Source: Salinigranum halophilum | GTDB taxonomy: Archaea > Halobacteriota > Halobacteria > Halobacteriales > Haloferacaceae | NCBI RefSeq assembly: GCF_007004735.1 | Contig: NZ_SSNL01000005.1 | Span: forward strand, 372,001-436,000 | DNA length: 64,000 nucleotides | Direction of reading: 5' to 3' | Shown here: positions 17,866-26,026 of the stretch, one piece after another | Layout of the letters: the number at the start of each line of letters is the position of its first letter | Numbering within the stretch: the first letter of the stretch is position 1 | Position numbers and translations under genes: made by a program | The notes under the pieces: model-generated | Databases searched by the model: none | What the model was told of the DNA's origin: nothing | What the model saw: the letters and a program-made list of their open reading frames with translations, nothing else

Positions 17866-19233
17866 ATGGACCACGCTCTCGGTCGTCGCCGACTCCTCCG
17901 AACGATCACCGTCGGCGCGGCCGTCGGCCTCGCGGGCTGTTCGACGTCGTCGCCGGACGCCGGTGGCCAGTCCGAGCGGGCGACCGGCGAACCCACGCGA
18001 ACAACCGACGCGCCGACGGCGACCACCACGGAGACGACGGCGGTGAACGCCTCGCCCGCTGACGTGCCGGACGCGGTCGGACTCGACACGCTCGCGACGG
18101 GACTCGGTGCCCCGCTCGACGTCGTCTTTACCCCCGACGGGACCCGCTACGTCGCCGATCAAGCGGGGCGTATCCTCGTCCACGACGCCGACGGCCTCCG
18201 CAACCGGCCCGCGCTCGACATCCGCGACGCCATCACGACCGGAGGCGAAAAGGGTCTCCTGGGGATCGAACCCCACCCCGCGTTCGCCGAGAACGGCCGG
18301 CTGTTCGTCCGGTACAGCGCGCCGTCCCGGGAGGGGACGCCGTCGGGTTTCAGCCACACGTTCGTCCTCAGCGAGTTCGACGTCGAGGACGACCGCGTCG
18401 ACCCCGACTCCGAGCGGACGCTCCTGGAGATTCCACAGCCACAGAGCAATCACAACGCGGGTGACCTCGCGTTCGGGCCCGACGGGTTCCTCTACGTCGC
18501 CGTGGGCGACGGCGGGGCCGGCGGTGACCAGGGTCGGGGTCACGCCGACGACTGGTACGACGCTGTCGGCGGCGGGAACGGCCAGGACGTCACGGAGAAC
18601 CTCCTCGGGTCCATCCTCCGCATCGACGTCGACGCCGGAGACGAGCCCTACGCGGTTCCGGACGACAACCCGCTCGTCGACCGCGAGGGACTGGACGAAC
18701 AGTACGCCTGGGGCTTTCGTAACCCGTGGCGGCTGTCGTTCGACGGGACGGACCTGTTCGTCGCCGACGTGGGACAGCGCGACTACGAGGAGGTGAGTCT
18801 CGTCGAGCGGGGTGGCAACTACGGCTGGAACGTCCGGGAAGGAGCCCACTGCTTCCAAGCCAGCGACTGCCCGACGACGACACCGGACGACGTCCGCGGT
18901 GGCGAGCGCCTCGTCGACCCCGTCATCGAGTACCCCCACGGCGGCGCGTCGGTGAGCGGAATCTCAGTCATCGGCGGAGCGGTCTACCGGGGGTCGGCGC
19001 TGGCGGGTGCCGAGGGCGTCTACGTCTTCGGCGACTTCCAGGTCCGGGGACGGCTGTTCGCCGCGACGCCAGCGGACGAAGGGTTGTGGCCGACGACGAC
19101 GGTCGAACTGGTCGGCGACGGCTCCGACCGACTCCGGACGCTCAGGTCGTTCGGCCGCGACGCCGACGGGGAACTGTACGTCGTCGGGACGGGCTCCGAA
19201 GGCGGGGCGCTCCACCGACTCGTCCCCGCGTGA
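17866..19233 (+). CDS. PQQ-dependent sugar dehydrogenase-like lipoprotein
   Basis: This 455-residue exported protein has a twin-arginine-type signal (GRRRLLRTITVGAAVGLAGC) with lipobox LAGC around residue 27, so it is probably a Tat-exported, lipid-anchored protein. A Thr/Ser/Ala-rich linker follows. Next comes a six-bladed propeller of the soluble aldose/glucose dehydrogenase family, with HNAGDLAFGPDGFLYVAVGDGG and WGFRNPWRLSFDG motifs. Family members oxidise sugars with PQQ as cofactor. PQQ synthesis genes are not in this window, so cofactor supply is open. Confidence 0.9.
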   Translation: MDHALGRRRLLRTITVGAAVGLAGCSTSSPDAGGQSERATGEPTRTTDAPTATTTETTAVNASPADVPDAVGLDTLATGLGAPLDVVFTPDGTRYVADQAGRILVHDADGLRNRPALDIRDAITTGGEKGLLGIEPHPAFAENGRLFVRYSAPSREGTPSGFSHTFVLSEFDVEDDRVDPDSERTLLEIPQPQSNHNAGDLAFGPDGFLYVAVGDGGAGGDQGRGHADDWYDAVGGGNGQDVTENLLGSILRIDVDAGDEPYAVPDDNPLVDREGLDEQYAWGFRNPWRLSFDGTDLFVADVGQRDYEEVSLVERGGNYGWNVREGAHCFQASDCPTTTPDDVRGGERLVDPVIEYPHGGASVSGISVIGGAVYRGSALAGAEGVYVFGDFQVRGRLFAATPADEGLWPTTTVELVGDGSDRLRTLRSFGRDADGELYVVGTGSEGGALHRLVPA

Positions 19234-19259
19234 GGACGGTCTGCGAAGTCGCCCGCGCC
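19234..19259. other. Short gap where rps10 would be expected
   Basis: Archaeal aEF-1alpha genes are usually followed by rps10. Only 26 bases separate the aEF-1alpha stop from the convergent dehydrogenase stop here, so S10 is absent from this position. Confidence 0.6.
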
Positions 19260-20525
19260 TCAGCGCTCCGTGACCTCGAGTACCTTACCGGCGGCGATAG
19301 TCTGGCCCATGTCCCGGACGGCGAAGCTCCCGAGTTCGGGAATCTCCGACGAGGGTTCGATGCTGAGCGGCTTCTGCGGCCGCAGCGTCACGACGGCGGC
19401 GTCACCCGCCTTGATGAAGTCGGGGTGCTCCTCGGCGACCTCGCCCGTCTTGGGGTCGAGTTTCTGGTCGATAGACTCGAAGGTGACCGCGACCTGCGCC
19501 GTGTGGGCGTGCAGGACCGGCGTGTAGCCGGCGGTGATGACCGAGGGGTGCTGCATGACGACAATCTGGGCTTTGAACGTCTCGGCGACCGACGGCGGGT
19601 TCGACGCCTCGCCGCAGACGTCGCCGCGGCGGATGTCGTCCTTGCCGACGCCACGGACGTTGAACCCGACGTTGTCACCGGGACCGGCCTCGTCGACCTC
19701 CTCGTGGTGCATCTCGACCGTCTTCACCTCGCCGCCCACGTCGCTCGGCATGAACACGACGTCCATCCCCGGCCGGAGGACGCCCGTCTCGATACGCCCG
19801 ACGGGAACGGTCCCGATACCGGAGATAGTGTAGACGTCCTGGATGGGGATGCGCAGCGGCGCGTCCGTCGGCGGCGACATCTCGGGGAGGTTGTTCAGCG
19901 CCTCCAACACGGTCGGCCCGTCGTACCACGGCATATGCTCGGACGGCTCGGCGATGTTGTCGCCCTCGAACGCCGAGATGGGGATGAAGCGCGCGTCGTC
20001 GCTGTCGAAGCGGACCTGTGTGAGAAGCTTCTGGACTCCCTCCTTGACCTCGTTGTAGGTGTCTTCGGCGTAATCGACGGTATCCATCTTGTTGATGGCG
20101 ACGATGAGCGTCTCGATTCCCAGGGTCTTCGAGAGGAAGACGTGTTCGCGGGTCTGTGGTGCGACGCCGTCGTCGGCGGCGACGACCAACACGGCGTGGT
20201 CGGCTTGACTCGCCCCGGTAATCATGTTCTTCACGAAGTCGCGGTGCCCGGGCGTATCCACGATGGTGAAGTAGTACTTGTCCGTGTCGAACCGCTGGTG
20301 AGCGATGTCGATGGTGACCCCTCGTTCGCGCTCCTCGGCGAGGTTGTCCATCACGTACGCGAACTCGAAGCCGCCTTTCCCCTTCTCTTCGGCCTCTTCG
20401 CGGTGCTGTTCGATGACGTGTTCGGGGACCGAGCCGGTCTCGAACAGCAGGCGGCCGACCAGCGTACTCTTCCCGTGGTCGACGTGCCCGATAATCGCTA
20501 GATTCTGGTGTGGTTTGTCTGCCAT
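19260..20525 (-). CDS. tef1a: Translation elongation factor aEF-1alpha
   Basis: This 421-residue GTPase delivers aminoacyl-tRNA to the ribosome. The G1 loop is GHVDHGKST (residues 14-22), G3 is DTPGHRDF, G4 is INKMD, and the switch regions and beta-barrel domains follow. In most archaea rps10 is directly downstream and co-transcribed; here the gene ends 27 bases before the convergent dehydrogenase gene and no S10 frame is present. A second copy elsewhere is therefore possible. tRNA-Ser lies upstream on the same strand, about 510 bases away. Confidence 0.95.
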   Translation of the reverse strand: MADKPHQNLAIIGHVDHGKSTLVGRLLFETGSVPEHVIEQHREEAEEKGKGGFEFAYVMDNLAEERERGVTIDIAHQRFDTDKYYFTIVDTPGHRDFVKNMITGASQADHAVLVVAADDGVAPQTREHVFLSKTLGIETLIVAINKMDTVDYAEDTYNEVKEGVQKLLTQVRFDSDDARFIPISAFEGDNIAEPSEHMPWYDGPTVLEALNNLPEMSPPTDAPLRIPIQDVYTISGIGTVPVGRIETGVLRPGMDVVFMPSDVGGEVKTVEMHHEEVDEAGPGDNVGFNVRGVGKDDIRRGDVCGEASNPPSVAETFKAQIVVMQHPSVITAGYTPVLHAHTAQVAVTFESIDQKLDPKTGEVAEEHPDFIKAGDAAVVTLRPQKPLSIEPSSEIPELGSFAVRDMGQTIAAGKVLEVTER

Positions 20526-20730
20526 GATGTACTCCCCCCGGCGGTGTGCCGCAGGAGCTTACGAGTAGGGTGCCGACGGGCAAAACGGTTGTGTGATTGC
20601 TAGATTGACATGTATGTTCGGAAGGGACGAGTCTCGCCACTCACTCCCCGACTCGAACCCCTTCGGCAGCGGCTCACACGCTCACGAGTGGCGAGCACAC
20701 GAGGTGCGCGCCGTGTTGTTCGCGGTAGTA
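20526..20730. other. Leader region upstream of aEF-1alpha
   Basis: Just above the aEF-1alpha ATG the minus strand reads GCCGGGGGGAGTACATC, which includes a strong Shine-Dalgarno-like GGGGGAG. A TTTTGCC-type AT pocket lies about 60 bases upstream. The rest is arginine-rich in every frame and shows no gene. Beyond 20730 the tRNA-Ser fragments begin. Confidence 0.4.
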
Positions 20731-20754
20731 GACGCCGGGACAGGAATGTGAACC
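20731..20754 (-). repeat. Partial copy of tRNA-Ser 3' end (copy A)
   Basis: This segment shares GACGCCGGGACAGGAATGTG and the following AACC with the 3' part of the tRNA-Ser(GGA) gene (T-arm plus acceptor strand, read on the minus strand), with a few differences. It is the most diverged of two truncated copies and lies 304 bases from the intact gene's equivalent position. Confidence 0.6.
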
Positions 20755-20875
20755 GCCTGAACGTCGCTCGCGTTGCTCGCTCGTTCCGTGCTTCAAATCC
20801 TCCCACCGTCGCGTACAGAACCTCATCCGCGTCCGCTCGGCGACGACACGCCTCGCTCAGGGTCAGAGGTTCAGA

Positions 20876-20901
20876 GAAGCGCCGGGACAGGGATGTGAAC
20901 C
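20876..20901 (-). repeat. Partial copy of tRNA-Ser 3' end (copy B)
   Basis: This 26-base segment (GAAGCGCCGGGACAGGGATG then TGAACC) differs from the intact tRNA-Ser 3' end by one base in the T-arm. It lacks the rest of the tRNA. It sits 147 bases from copy A and 157 bases from the true gene. The match includes bases 3' of the tRNA (GAAGC), as expected for tandem duplication or attachment-site remnants. Confidence 0.7.
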
Positions 20902-21036
20902 GGAACCGGACGGTCGTCCTCACTTCGCTCGGACGCTGCGACCGGTAGGGTTCAATCCCGTCCGTCTCGCTTTGCGTCCGTCACCGTGGTTGCGCCGAGA
21001 TGAAACTCGGCGCTCAGCAGGTGACGGTTACAGAAG

Positions 21037-21117
21037 CGCCGGGACAGGGATTTGAACCCTGGATCCCAGAGGGAACACGCTTTCCAGGCGTGCGCCTTAC
21101 CACTCGGCCATCCCGGC
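21037..21117 (-). tRNA. tRNA-Ser (anticodon GGA)
   Basis: Read on the minus strand, the gene starts GCCGGGATGGCCGAGTGG, with a 7-bp acceptor stem pairing GCCGGGA with TCCCGGC. The anticodon loop is CTGGAAA with anticodon GGA (codons UCC/UCU). A long variable arm (GTTCCCTCTGGGATC region) is present, as required for serine tRNAs. The T-arm is GGGTTCAAATCCC and the discriminator is G, the serine identity base. CCA is not encoded. No intron is seen. Confidence 0.93.
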
Positions 21118-21144
21118 TCGGATTCAGCTAGCCCAGTCCGAGAT

Positions 21145-21348
21145 TTAAGTCCTTCCCTTCGCCCTGAATCGGGGGGCGAGCCGGTACGAGAGCCCCGCAG
21201 CGGCGCTCCCGACGACCACCGCGACGGCGAGTCGGGCGACGAACCCCACGCTGAGCCCCGCGAGGAGGTCGTACCCCTGGACGAGCACGAGGAAGGCGAG
21301 CGCGCCGACGAGCCCCCAGAGGAGACTCGACTTCGTTCGCGGCGTCAC
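21145..21348 (-). CDS. Small two-helix membrane protein
   Basis: This 67-residue protein has two hydrophobic helices (SLLWGLVGALAFLVLVQGYD and ARLAVAVVVGSAAAGLSYRL) and a basic C-terminus (APRFRAKGRT), so both ends are likely cytoplasmic. It starts at GTG 21348, seven bases after the ridA stop on the same strand, so it is probably the last gene of an ilvA-ridA transcript. Haloarchaeal proteins of this type are uncharacterised. Confidence 0.65.
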   Translation of the reverse strand: MTPRTKSSLLWGLVGALAFLVLVQGYDLLAGLSVGFVARLAVAVVVGSAAAGLSYRLAPRFRAKGRT

Positions 21349-21355
21349 GGTTCAC

Positions 21356-21745
21356 TCACGCCGCGTCGGGGACGGCGGCGATAGCCTCGATTTCGACGGC
21401 GACCCCCTTGGGGAGGGCCCCGACCTGGACGGCGCTCCGCGCCGGTGGTTCGTCGTCGAAGAAGGTCGCGTAGGTCTCGTTCATCTCGTCGAAGTCGTCG
21501 ATGTCGGCGAGGAACACCGTGACCTTGAGGACGTCCGCGGGGCCGGCGTCCTCGGCGGCGAGCACGCCCATGACGTTCTCCAGCGCCTGTGCCGTCTGCT
21601 CGGCCACCGGTGCGTCGTCGAGCAGTTCGCCGTCGGGCGTGAGCGGAATCTGTCCGGCGGTGAAGACCAGTTCGCCGGTCGTCGTGCCCTGGCTGTACGC
21701 GCCGACCGCGGCCGGTGCCTCCTCGGTAGCGATGGTTCGTTTCAC
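21356..21745 (-). CDS. ridA: RidA family (YjgF/YER057c/UK114) enamine/imine deaminase
   Basis: This 129-residue trimeric enzyme hydrolyses reactive enamine/imine intermediates released by PLP enzymes. The family signature near the C-terminus is RSAVQVGALPKGVAVEIEAI, containing the catalytic Arg and Glu. The N-terminal GAYSQGTTTGELVFTAGQIPL is typical. It lies 55 bases downstream of ilvA on the same strand. This is the expected partnership, because threonine dehydratase makes 2-aminocrotonate and 2-aminoacrylate. Confidence 0.95.
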   Translation of the reverse strand: MKRTIATEEAPAAVGAYSQGTTTGELVFTAGQIPLTPDGELLDDAPVAEQTAQALENVMGVLAAEDAGPADVLKVTVFLADIDDFDEMNETYATFFDDEPPARSAVQVGALPKGVAVEIEAIAAVPDAA

Positions 21746-21800
21746 ACCGGTGGCTCGACGGGCAGGTACAAGAAGGTCGGTCTCTCGGGCCCGCCAGCGG

Positions 21801-23012
21801 TTACACCAGCACCTCGACCTCGTAGCCGTGGTCGCGGAGGTCGTCGAGCAGGTCCGCGACGTGGGCTTCCCCGCGCGTCTCGAGGTCGACCTCCACCTCG
21901 GCGGCGTTCATCGCCACGTCCTTCGAGGTGCGGTCGTGGTGGATGGCGTGGATGTTGGTGCGGTGGTCGACGAGGATCTCGGTGAGGTGCAACAGCGCAC
22001 CGGGGCGGTCCTTCAGCACAGTCCTGATACGGAGGTATCGTCCGGTCTCCACGAGGCCGCGCATCAACACCGTCGTGAGGACGTTGAGGTCGATGTTGCC
22101 GCCACAGAGCGCGGGGACGATGACCTCGCCCTCGTCGTAGTCGAAGCGCTCGGCGAGGACCGCGGCGAGCGGGACCGCGCCGGCTCCCTCGACGAGCGTC
22201 TTCGAGCGTTCCAGGAGATGCGTCACGGCCATGGCGATCTCCTCGTCGGAGACGGTCACCACCTCGTCGACCCGCTCGCGGATGACCTCGAACGTCTGCT
22301 CGCCGACGCGACGAGTGGCGATGCCGTCCGCGATGGTGTCGACGGCGTCGAGTTCGACGATCTCGCCTTTCTGTAGCGAGTCGGCGAGGCTCGACGCACC
22401 TTCGGCCTGAACGCCGACGACCCGCGTGTCGGGCGACTGCGCTTTGACGGCCGTGGCGATACCCGAGATGAGGCCGCCGCCGCCGATACCCACGACCACG
22501 GTCTCGACGTCGGGGCACTGCTCGACGATTTCGAGGCCGAGGGTCCCCTGCCCGGCCATCACCGCCGGGTCGTCGAAGGCGTGAACGTAGGTCCGGCCCT
22601 CCTCCCGTTCGATCTCGTGGGCCTTCGCCTGCGCCTCGCTGTAGTCGACGCCGTGGAGGACGACCCGGCCGCCGTAACGCTTGGTGGCGTTGACCTTCGA
22701 GATGGGGGCGAACTCCGGCATGACGATGGTCGAGTCGACCCCGGCGCGGGTCGCCGCCAGCGCCACGCCCTGCGCGTGGTTCCCCGCGCTCGCGGTGACC
22801 ACGCCGGCGTCTCGTTCGTCCGCCGACAGGGTCGCGATGCGGTTCGTCGCACCCCGAATCTTGAACGAGCCCGTCCGCTGGAAGTTCTCCAGTTTCAGGT
22901 GGACGTCGGCACCCGTCATCCGCGAGAAGGTGTGTGAGTACTCCAGGGGGGTTCGCCGTGCGACCGCCTCGACACGAGGCTGGGCTTCGAGCACGTCGTC
23001 CAGCGAGAGCAT
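21801..23012 (-). CDS. ilvA: Threonine ammonia-lyase (threonine dehydratase)
   Basis: This 403-residue PLP enzyme converts threonine to 2-oxobutanoate, the first step toward isoleucine, and also acts on serine. The PLP lysine is K51 in TGSFKIRGA, and the phosphate cradle is VIGIGGGGLISG. A C-terminal ACT-like domain (about 325-403, RYLRIRTVLKDRPGALLHL) could sense isoleucine or valine. The start at 23012 (MLSLDDVLEAQPRVE) matches family N-termini; the upstream frame is unconserved. It leads the ilvA-ridA-membrane protein group. Confidence 0.94.
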   Translation of the reverse strand: MLSLDDVLEAQPRVEAVARRTPLEYSHTFSRMTGADVHLKLENFQRTGSFKIRGATNRIATLSADERDAGVVTASAGNHAQGVALAATRAGVDSTIVMPEFAPISKVNATKRYGGRVVLHGVDYSEAQAKAHEIEREEGRTYVHAFDDPAVMAGQGTLGLEIVEQCPDVETVVVGIGGGGLISGIATAVKAQSPDTRVVGVQAEGASSLADSLQKGEIVELDAVDTIADGIATRRVGEQTFEVIRERVDEVVTVSDEEIAMAVTHLLERSKTLVEGAGAVPLAAVLAERFDYDEGEVIVPALCGGNIDLNVLTTVLMRGLVETGRYLRIRTVLKDRPGALLHLTEILVDHRTNIHAIHHDRTSKDVAMNAAEVEVDLETRGEAHVADLLDDLRDHGYEVEVLV

Positions 23013-23200
23013 GCGCCGAGTTGCTCGGGGGAGGCGATAACCGTTGGGTGTCGACGGGACGAGCGACCGCGCCGCGAGGACGGCGGAAAGCGGGGGACTC
23101 GAACACACCCATCGGCTGCCGAGACGATTGTCAGAGTGCGGGAAGGACAGTCCGAGTATATCCAACTGTGGGGGTATCTCCGAAGTAGAGGGAAATCACG

Positions 23201-23776
23201 ATGTCCACACACACTCGCACACTCAACGCCGAACTGTTCGGTCGGGAAACGAACTTCGAGTACTCAGAGCACTGGCTGGGCTACGCCATCATCGCGCTGC
23301 GGGTGACGATGGGATGGGTGCTGTTCCAGGGCGGCATCACGAAGCTGGTGACGTATCTCGACGCGGACCCCGCGAACAACTGGACGGCCGCCGGCTACCT
23401 GGCGAACGCCATCCCGGCGGGGAACCCGCTGGCGGGATTCTTCGCCTCGATGGCCGGCAACCCGCTCATCGACGTCCTGAACATGTGGGGGCTCACCCTC
23501 ACCGGGTTGGCGCTCATCCTCGGCGCGTTCGTCCGCTGGAGCGCGTTCTGGGGCGCGGTCATGATGCTGTTCTACTGGCTCGCGGCGCTGGAAGGCGGCC
23601 TCCTCGCGGGACTGCCCCTCGCGCACGGCTGGGTCGTCGACGACCACCTCGTCTACGCCTTCCTCCTGTTCGGTCTCGGGGCGATCGGCGCGGGACGCAT
23701 CCTCGGTCTCGACGCGTCCCTCGAGGAACTCTCGGTCGTCCAGAACAACCGCTGGCTCCGCTGGTTCCTCGGCTGA
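23201..23776 (+). CDS. DoxX family membrane protein
   Basis: This 191-residue protein has four predicted helices (WLGYAIIALRVTMGWVLFQGG, the NPLAGFFASMAG region, MWGLTLTGLALILGAFVRWS, VYAFLLFGLGAIGAG) and the GITKL motif after helix 1. It belongs to the DoxX/DoxD-like family. Some relatives are thiosulfate:quinone oxidoreductase subunits, but most are uncharacterised; no DoxA partner is adjacent. A TATA-like AGTATATCC lies at about 23157. Confidence 0.88.
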   Translation: MSTHTRTLNAELFGRETNFEYSEHWLGYAIIALRVTMGWVLFQGGITKLVTYLDADPANNWTAAGYLANAIPAGNPLAGFFASMAGNPLIDVLNMWGLTLTGLALILGAFVRWSAFWGAVMMLFYWLAALEGGLLAGLPLAHGWVVDDHLVYAFLLFGLGAIGAGRILGLDASLEELSVVQNNRWLRWFLG

Positions 23777-24133
23777 GCGGACCGGCACGGCCCGCCGTCG
23801 ACCGTCTCTCCGACGGGACCTCGACCGGGGCCGTCGAACGCGGCCGACTGTTTTTACCAAGAGCGCACAGCAGACTCACCGCACGGACCGAGCCGTCGCT
23901 CCGAGAGTGATGGAGAAAGAACCGGCATGCCGCGTCCGCAATCGCGTCGCGTTCGTGCGGATTGGGGGAATGCACACGCTTGACGCGCACTTACTGATAC
24001 GCCGGAGAAGGATATAAACGTCCGCCGAGCGGGGTGAAAGTGAAACTGTCCGACGCCGGCGTGTTCAAACGGTGCGTCAGACGTCTGTCGTCCGAACCGA
24101 GGGAGCCGAGAACGGGTGAGATGGAGCGACGAC
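23777..24133. other. Intergenic region without a supported gene
   Basis: This 357-base gap lies between convergent doxX and the GGCT-like gene. It has a strong TATA-like GGATATAAACG at 24010-24020 (plus strand) that precedes only an arginine-rich frame with no credible protein character. A short T-run (GACTGTTTTTACC, about 23850) may help terminate doxX. I see no RNA gene, repeat or conserved frame. Confidence 0.5.
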
Positions 24134-24523
24134 TCACCGGTCGACGACCGGTTCGACGGCGACCTCGAGCCGAGTCAGGAAGTCGCGGACCCGGGTCGCG
24201 AACGGGCCTTCGCCGGGCCAGGTGGCGTCGGCGTCGAGACGCTCGGGGTCCCCGACGTAGACGGCCGCCGTCCCCCCGTCTGTCCGGGGAACCGAGACGC
24301 GGACGTACAGGCCGTCGTCGACGCCCTCGTAGGCGTCGATGCGGTCGACCTCGTCCGTCCGGAGGAGTCGCCCCGCCGCCTCGCCGCCCGGCGCGAGCGT
24401 CGGATACCGTCCCTCGACGAGGTGGAGGCCGTGGAGACGCGCCGGGCCGACGAACGCGTACGAGTCGACGACGGTCGCGACGCGCTCGGGGTTCGTCAGC
24501 GTGCCGTAGACGAAGACGTCCAT
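24134..24523 (-). CDS. Gamma-glutamylcyclotransferase-like (AIG2/GGCT) protein
   Basis: This 129-residue protein opens MDVFVYGTLTNPERVATVV, containing the YGTL substrate-binding motif of the GGCT/AIG2 fold. The catalytic Glu is in IDAYEGVDDGLY (about residue 70). Members act on gamma-glutamyl amines or peptides. Haloferax-type archaea use gamma-glutamylcysteine as their main thiol, so a role in its turnover is possible but not shown. The start is fixed at 24523 by the YGTL spacing. Confidence 0.88.
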   Translation of the reverse strand: MDVFVYGTLTNPERVATVVDSYAFVGPARLHGLHLVEGRYPTLAPGGEAAGRLLRTDEVDRIDAYEGVDDGLYVRVSVPRTDGGTAAVYVGDPERLDADATWPGEGPFATRVRDFLTRLEVAVEPVVDR

Positions 24524-24763
24524 GGACGGTCGACGTGGCGCGATGATAAAAACGTCACAGCGCGAGTGACCCGATGACGACGCTCCGGATGGTGGAGAGC
24601 CACCGCGAGGCCGGGCGACCCGCGCCACGTGCGTCGCCGCAGTCACGGGATGGTCGTGGCGAACGGTCGGACAGAAGCGGGACGAACAGTGTAGCGACTG
24701 CCAGTATCCGGGAACGACCGTGGCGTGGGGACGAAGGCGGACGAGACGGCGGCCGGACGGGCG

Positions 24764-25909
24764 TTATCGCTCGTCGAGCGGGACGATCGACTGGTCACGC
24801 GGGCCGACGTAGCGGGCGCGCGGGCGGATGAGGCGATTCCCGTCGTACTGTTCGAGGACGTGCGCGATCCAGCCGCCGACGCGCGACATCGCGAAGATGG
24901 GGGTGTAGATGTCGATGGGGATGCCCATCTGGTAGTACGTCGAGGCGGAGTAGAAGTCGACGTTCGGGGCCAGTCCCTTCTCCGCCATCATGTACTCCTC
25001 GATGGCGACGGAGTAGTCGTACCACTTCATGTCCCCCGCGGCCTCCGCGAGCGCCTCGGACTGTTCGCCGAGGATCTTCGCCCGCGGGTCCTTGACGTTG
25101 TAGACGCGGTGACCGAAGCCGGCGACGCGCTTGCCCTCGTCGAGCGCATGCGCCACCCAGTCGGTCGGGTCCATCCCACTCTCGTCGACCTCGTGGAGCA
25201 TCCGCATCACGTTCTGGTTGGCACCGCCGTGGAGCGACCCGGCGAGTGTGCCCACCGCGGAGGTGATGGCGGAGTGGAGGTCCGAGAGGGTCGACGCCGT
25301 GACCATCGCCGAGAAGGTCGAGGCGTTGAGGCCGTGGTCGGCGTGGAGGACGAGCGCCTGGTCGAACACGTCGGCGAGGACGTCGTCGGGTTCCTCGTCG
25401 TTGAGCATGTAGAGGAAGTTCGCCGCGTGCGAGAGGTCCTCACGGGGTTCGACGGGGTCTTCGCCGTCGCGGTGGCGCTTGAACGCCGCCAGCGCCGTCG
25501 GAACCTTCGCGGTGATGCGTCGGCCCTTCCGGACGTTGGCCTCACGGTCGGTCACGCCCTCGGCGTCGAACGTGGCCTCGTCGTCGTTCGCCGAGAGCTG
25601 TGAGACGACCGTCCGGAGGGCGGCCATCGGGTTCTCGTCGGCGTCGGCGAGCGCCTCGATGGTCCGGTGGATATCCTCGTCGAGCGACCGCTCGGCGGCC
25701 ATCGCCGAGGAGAACTCCGCCAGTTCGTCGTGGTTCGGGAGCGTCCCGTACCAGAGGAGGTAGACGACCTCCTCGTAGGAGGCGCCGTCTGCGAGGTCGG
25801 CGATGTCGTACCCACGATAGACGAGCTGTCCGGCGTCGCCGTCGATAAAACTGAGCTCCGACTCCGCGACAAGGACGCCCTCCAGCCCCCGTTTCAGGTC
25901 GTCTGACAT
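24764..25909 (-). CDS. citZ: Citrate synthase
   Basis: This 381-residue enzyme condenses oxaloacetate and acetyl-CoA at the entry of the TCA cycle. The N-terminus MSDDLKRGLEGVLVAESELS and the strand YRGYDIADLADGASYEEVVYLLW are typical of type-I archaeal citrate synthases. The His-Gly motif LHGGANQNVMRML and GFGHRVYNVKDPR supply the catalytic histidines, with the Asp in PNVDFYSASTYY. 2-Methylcitrate synthases share these motifs, so that activity cannot be excluded. It is a single gene. Confidence 0.94.
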   Translation of the reverse strand: MSDDLKRGLEGVLVAESELSFIDGDAGQLVYRGYDIADLADGASYEEVVYLLWYGTLPNHDELAEFSSAMAAERSLDEDIHRTIEALADADENPMAALRTVVSQLSANDDEATFDAEGVTDREANVRKGRRITAKVPTALAAFKRHRDGEDPVEPREDLSHAANFLYMLNDEEPDDVLADVFDQALVLHADHGLNASTFSAMVTASTLSDLHSAITSAVGTLAGSLHGGANQNVMRMLHEVDESGMDPTDWVAHALDEGKRVAGFGHRVYNVKDPRAKILGEQSEALAEAAGDMKWYDYSVAIEEYMMAEKGLAPNVDFYSASTYYQMGIPIDIYTPIFAMSRVGGWIAHVLEQYDGNRLIRPRARYVGPRDQSIVPLDER

Positions 25910-26026
25910 ACGACCTGATTTCAGACCCTCTCAAAAAAGCGTTATCGTTCGGTGCGTCATCCGCCGGAACCGTGGTCGCGACGCAGGCGAGCAATTCTTT
26001 TGCGTCCCCGGCGGGTATCCGGGCGT

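Noticed and set aside
24034-24546. Arginine-rich 170-residue frame after a TATA-like run
   Set aside because: It is nearly all Arg, Pro and Gly, and overlaps the GGCT-like gene antisense; a codon-bias artefact.
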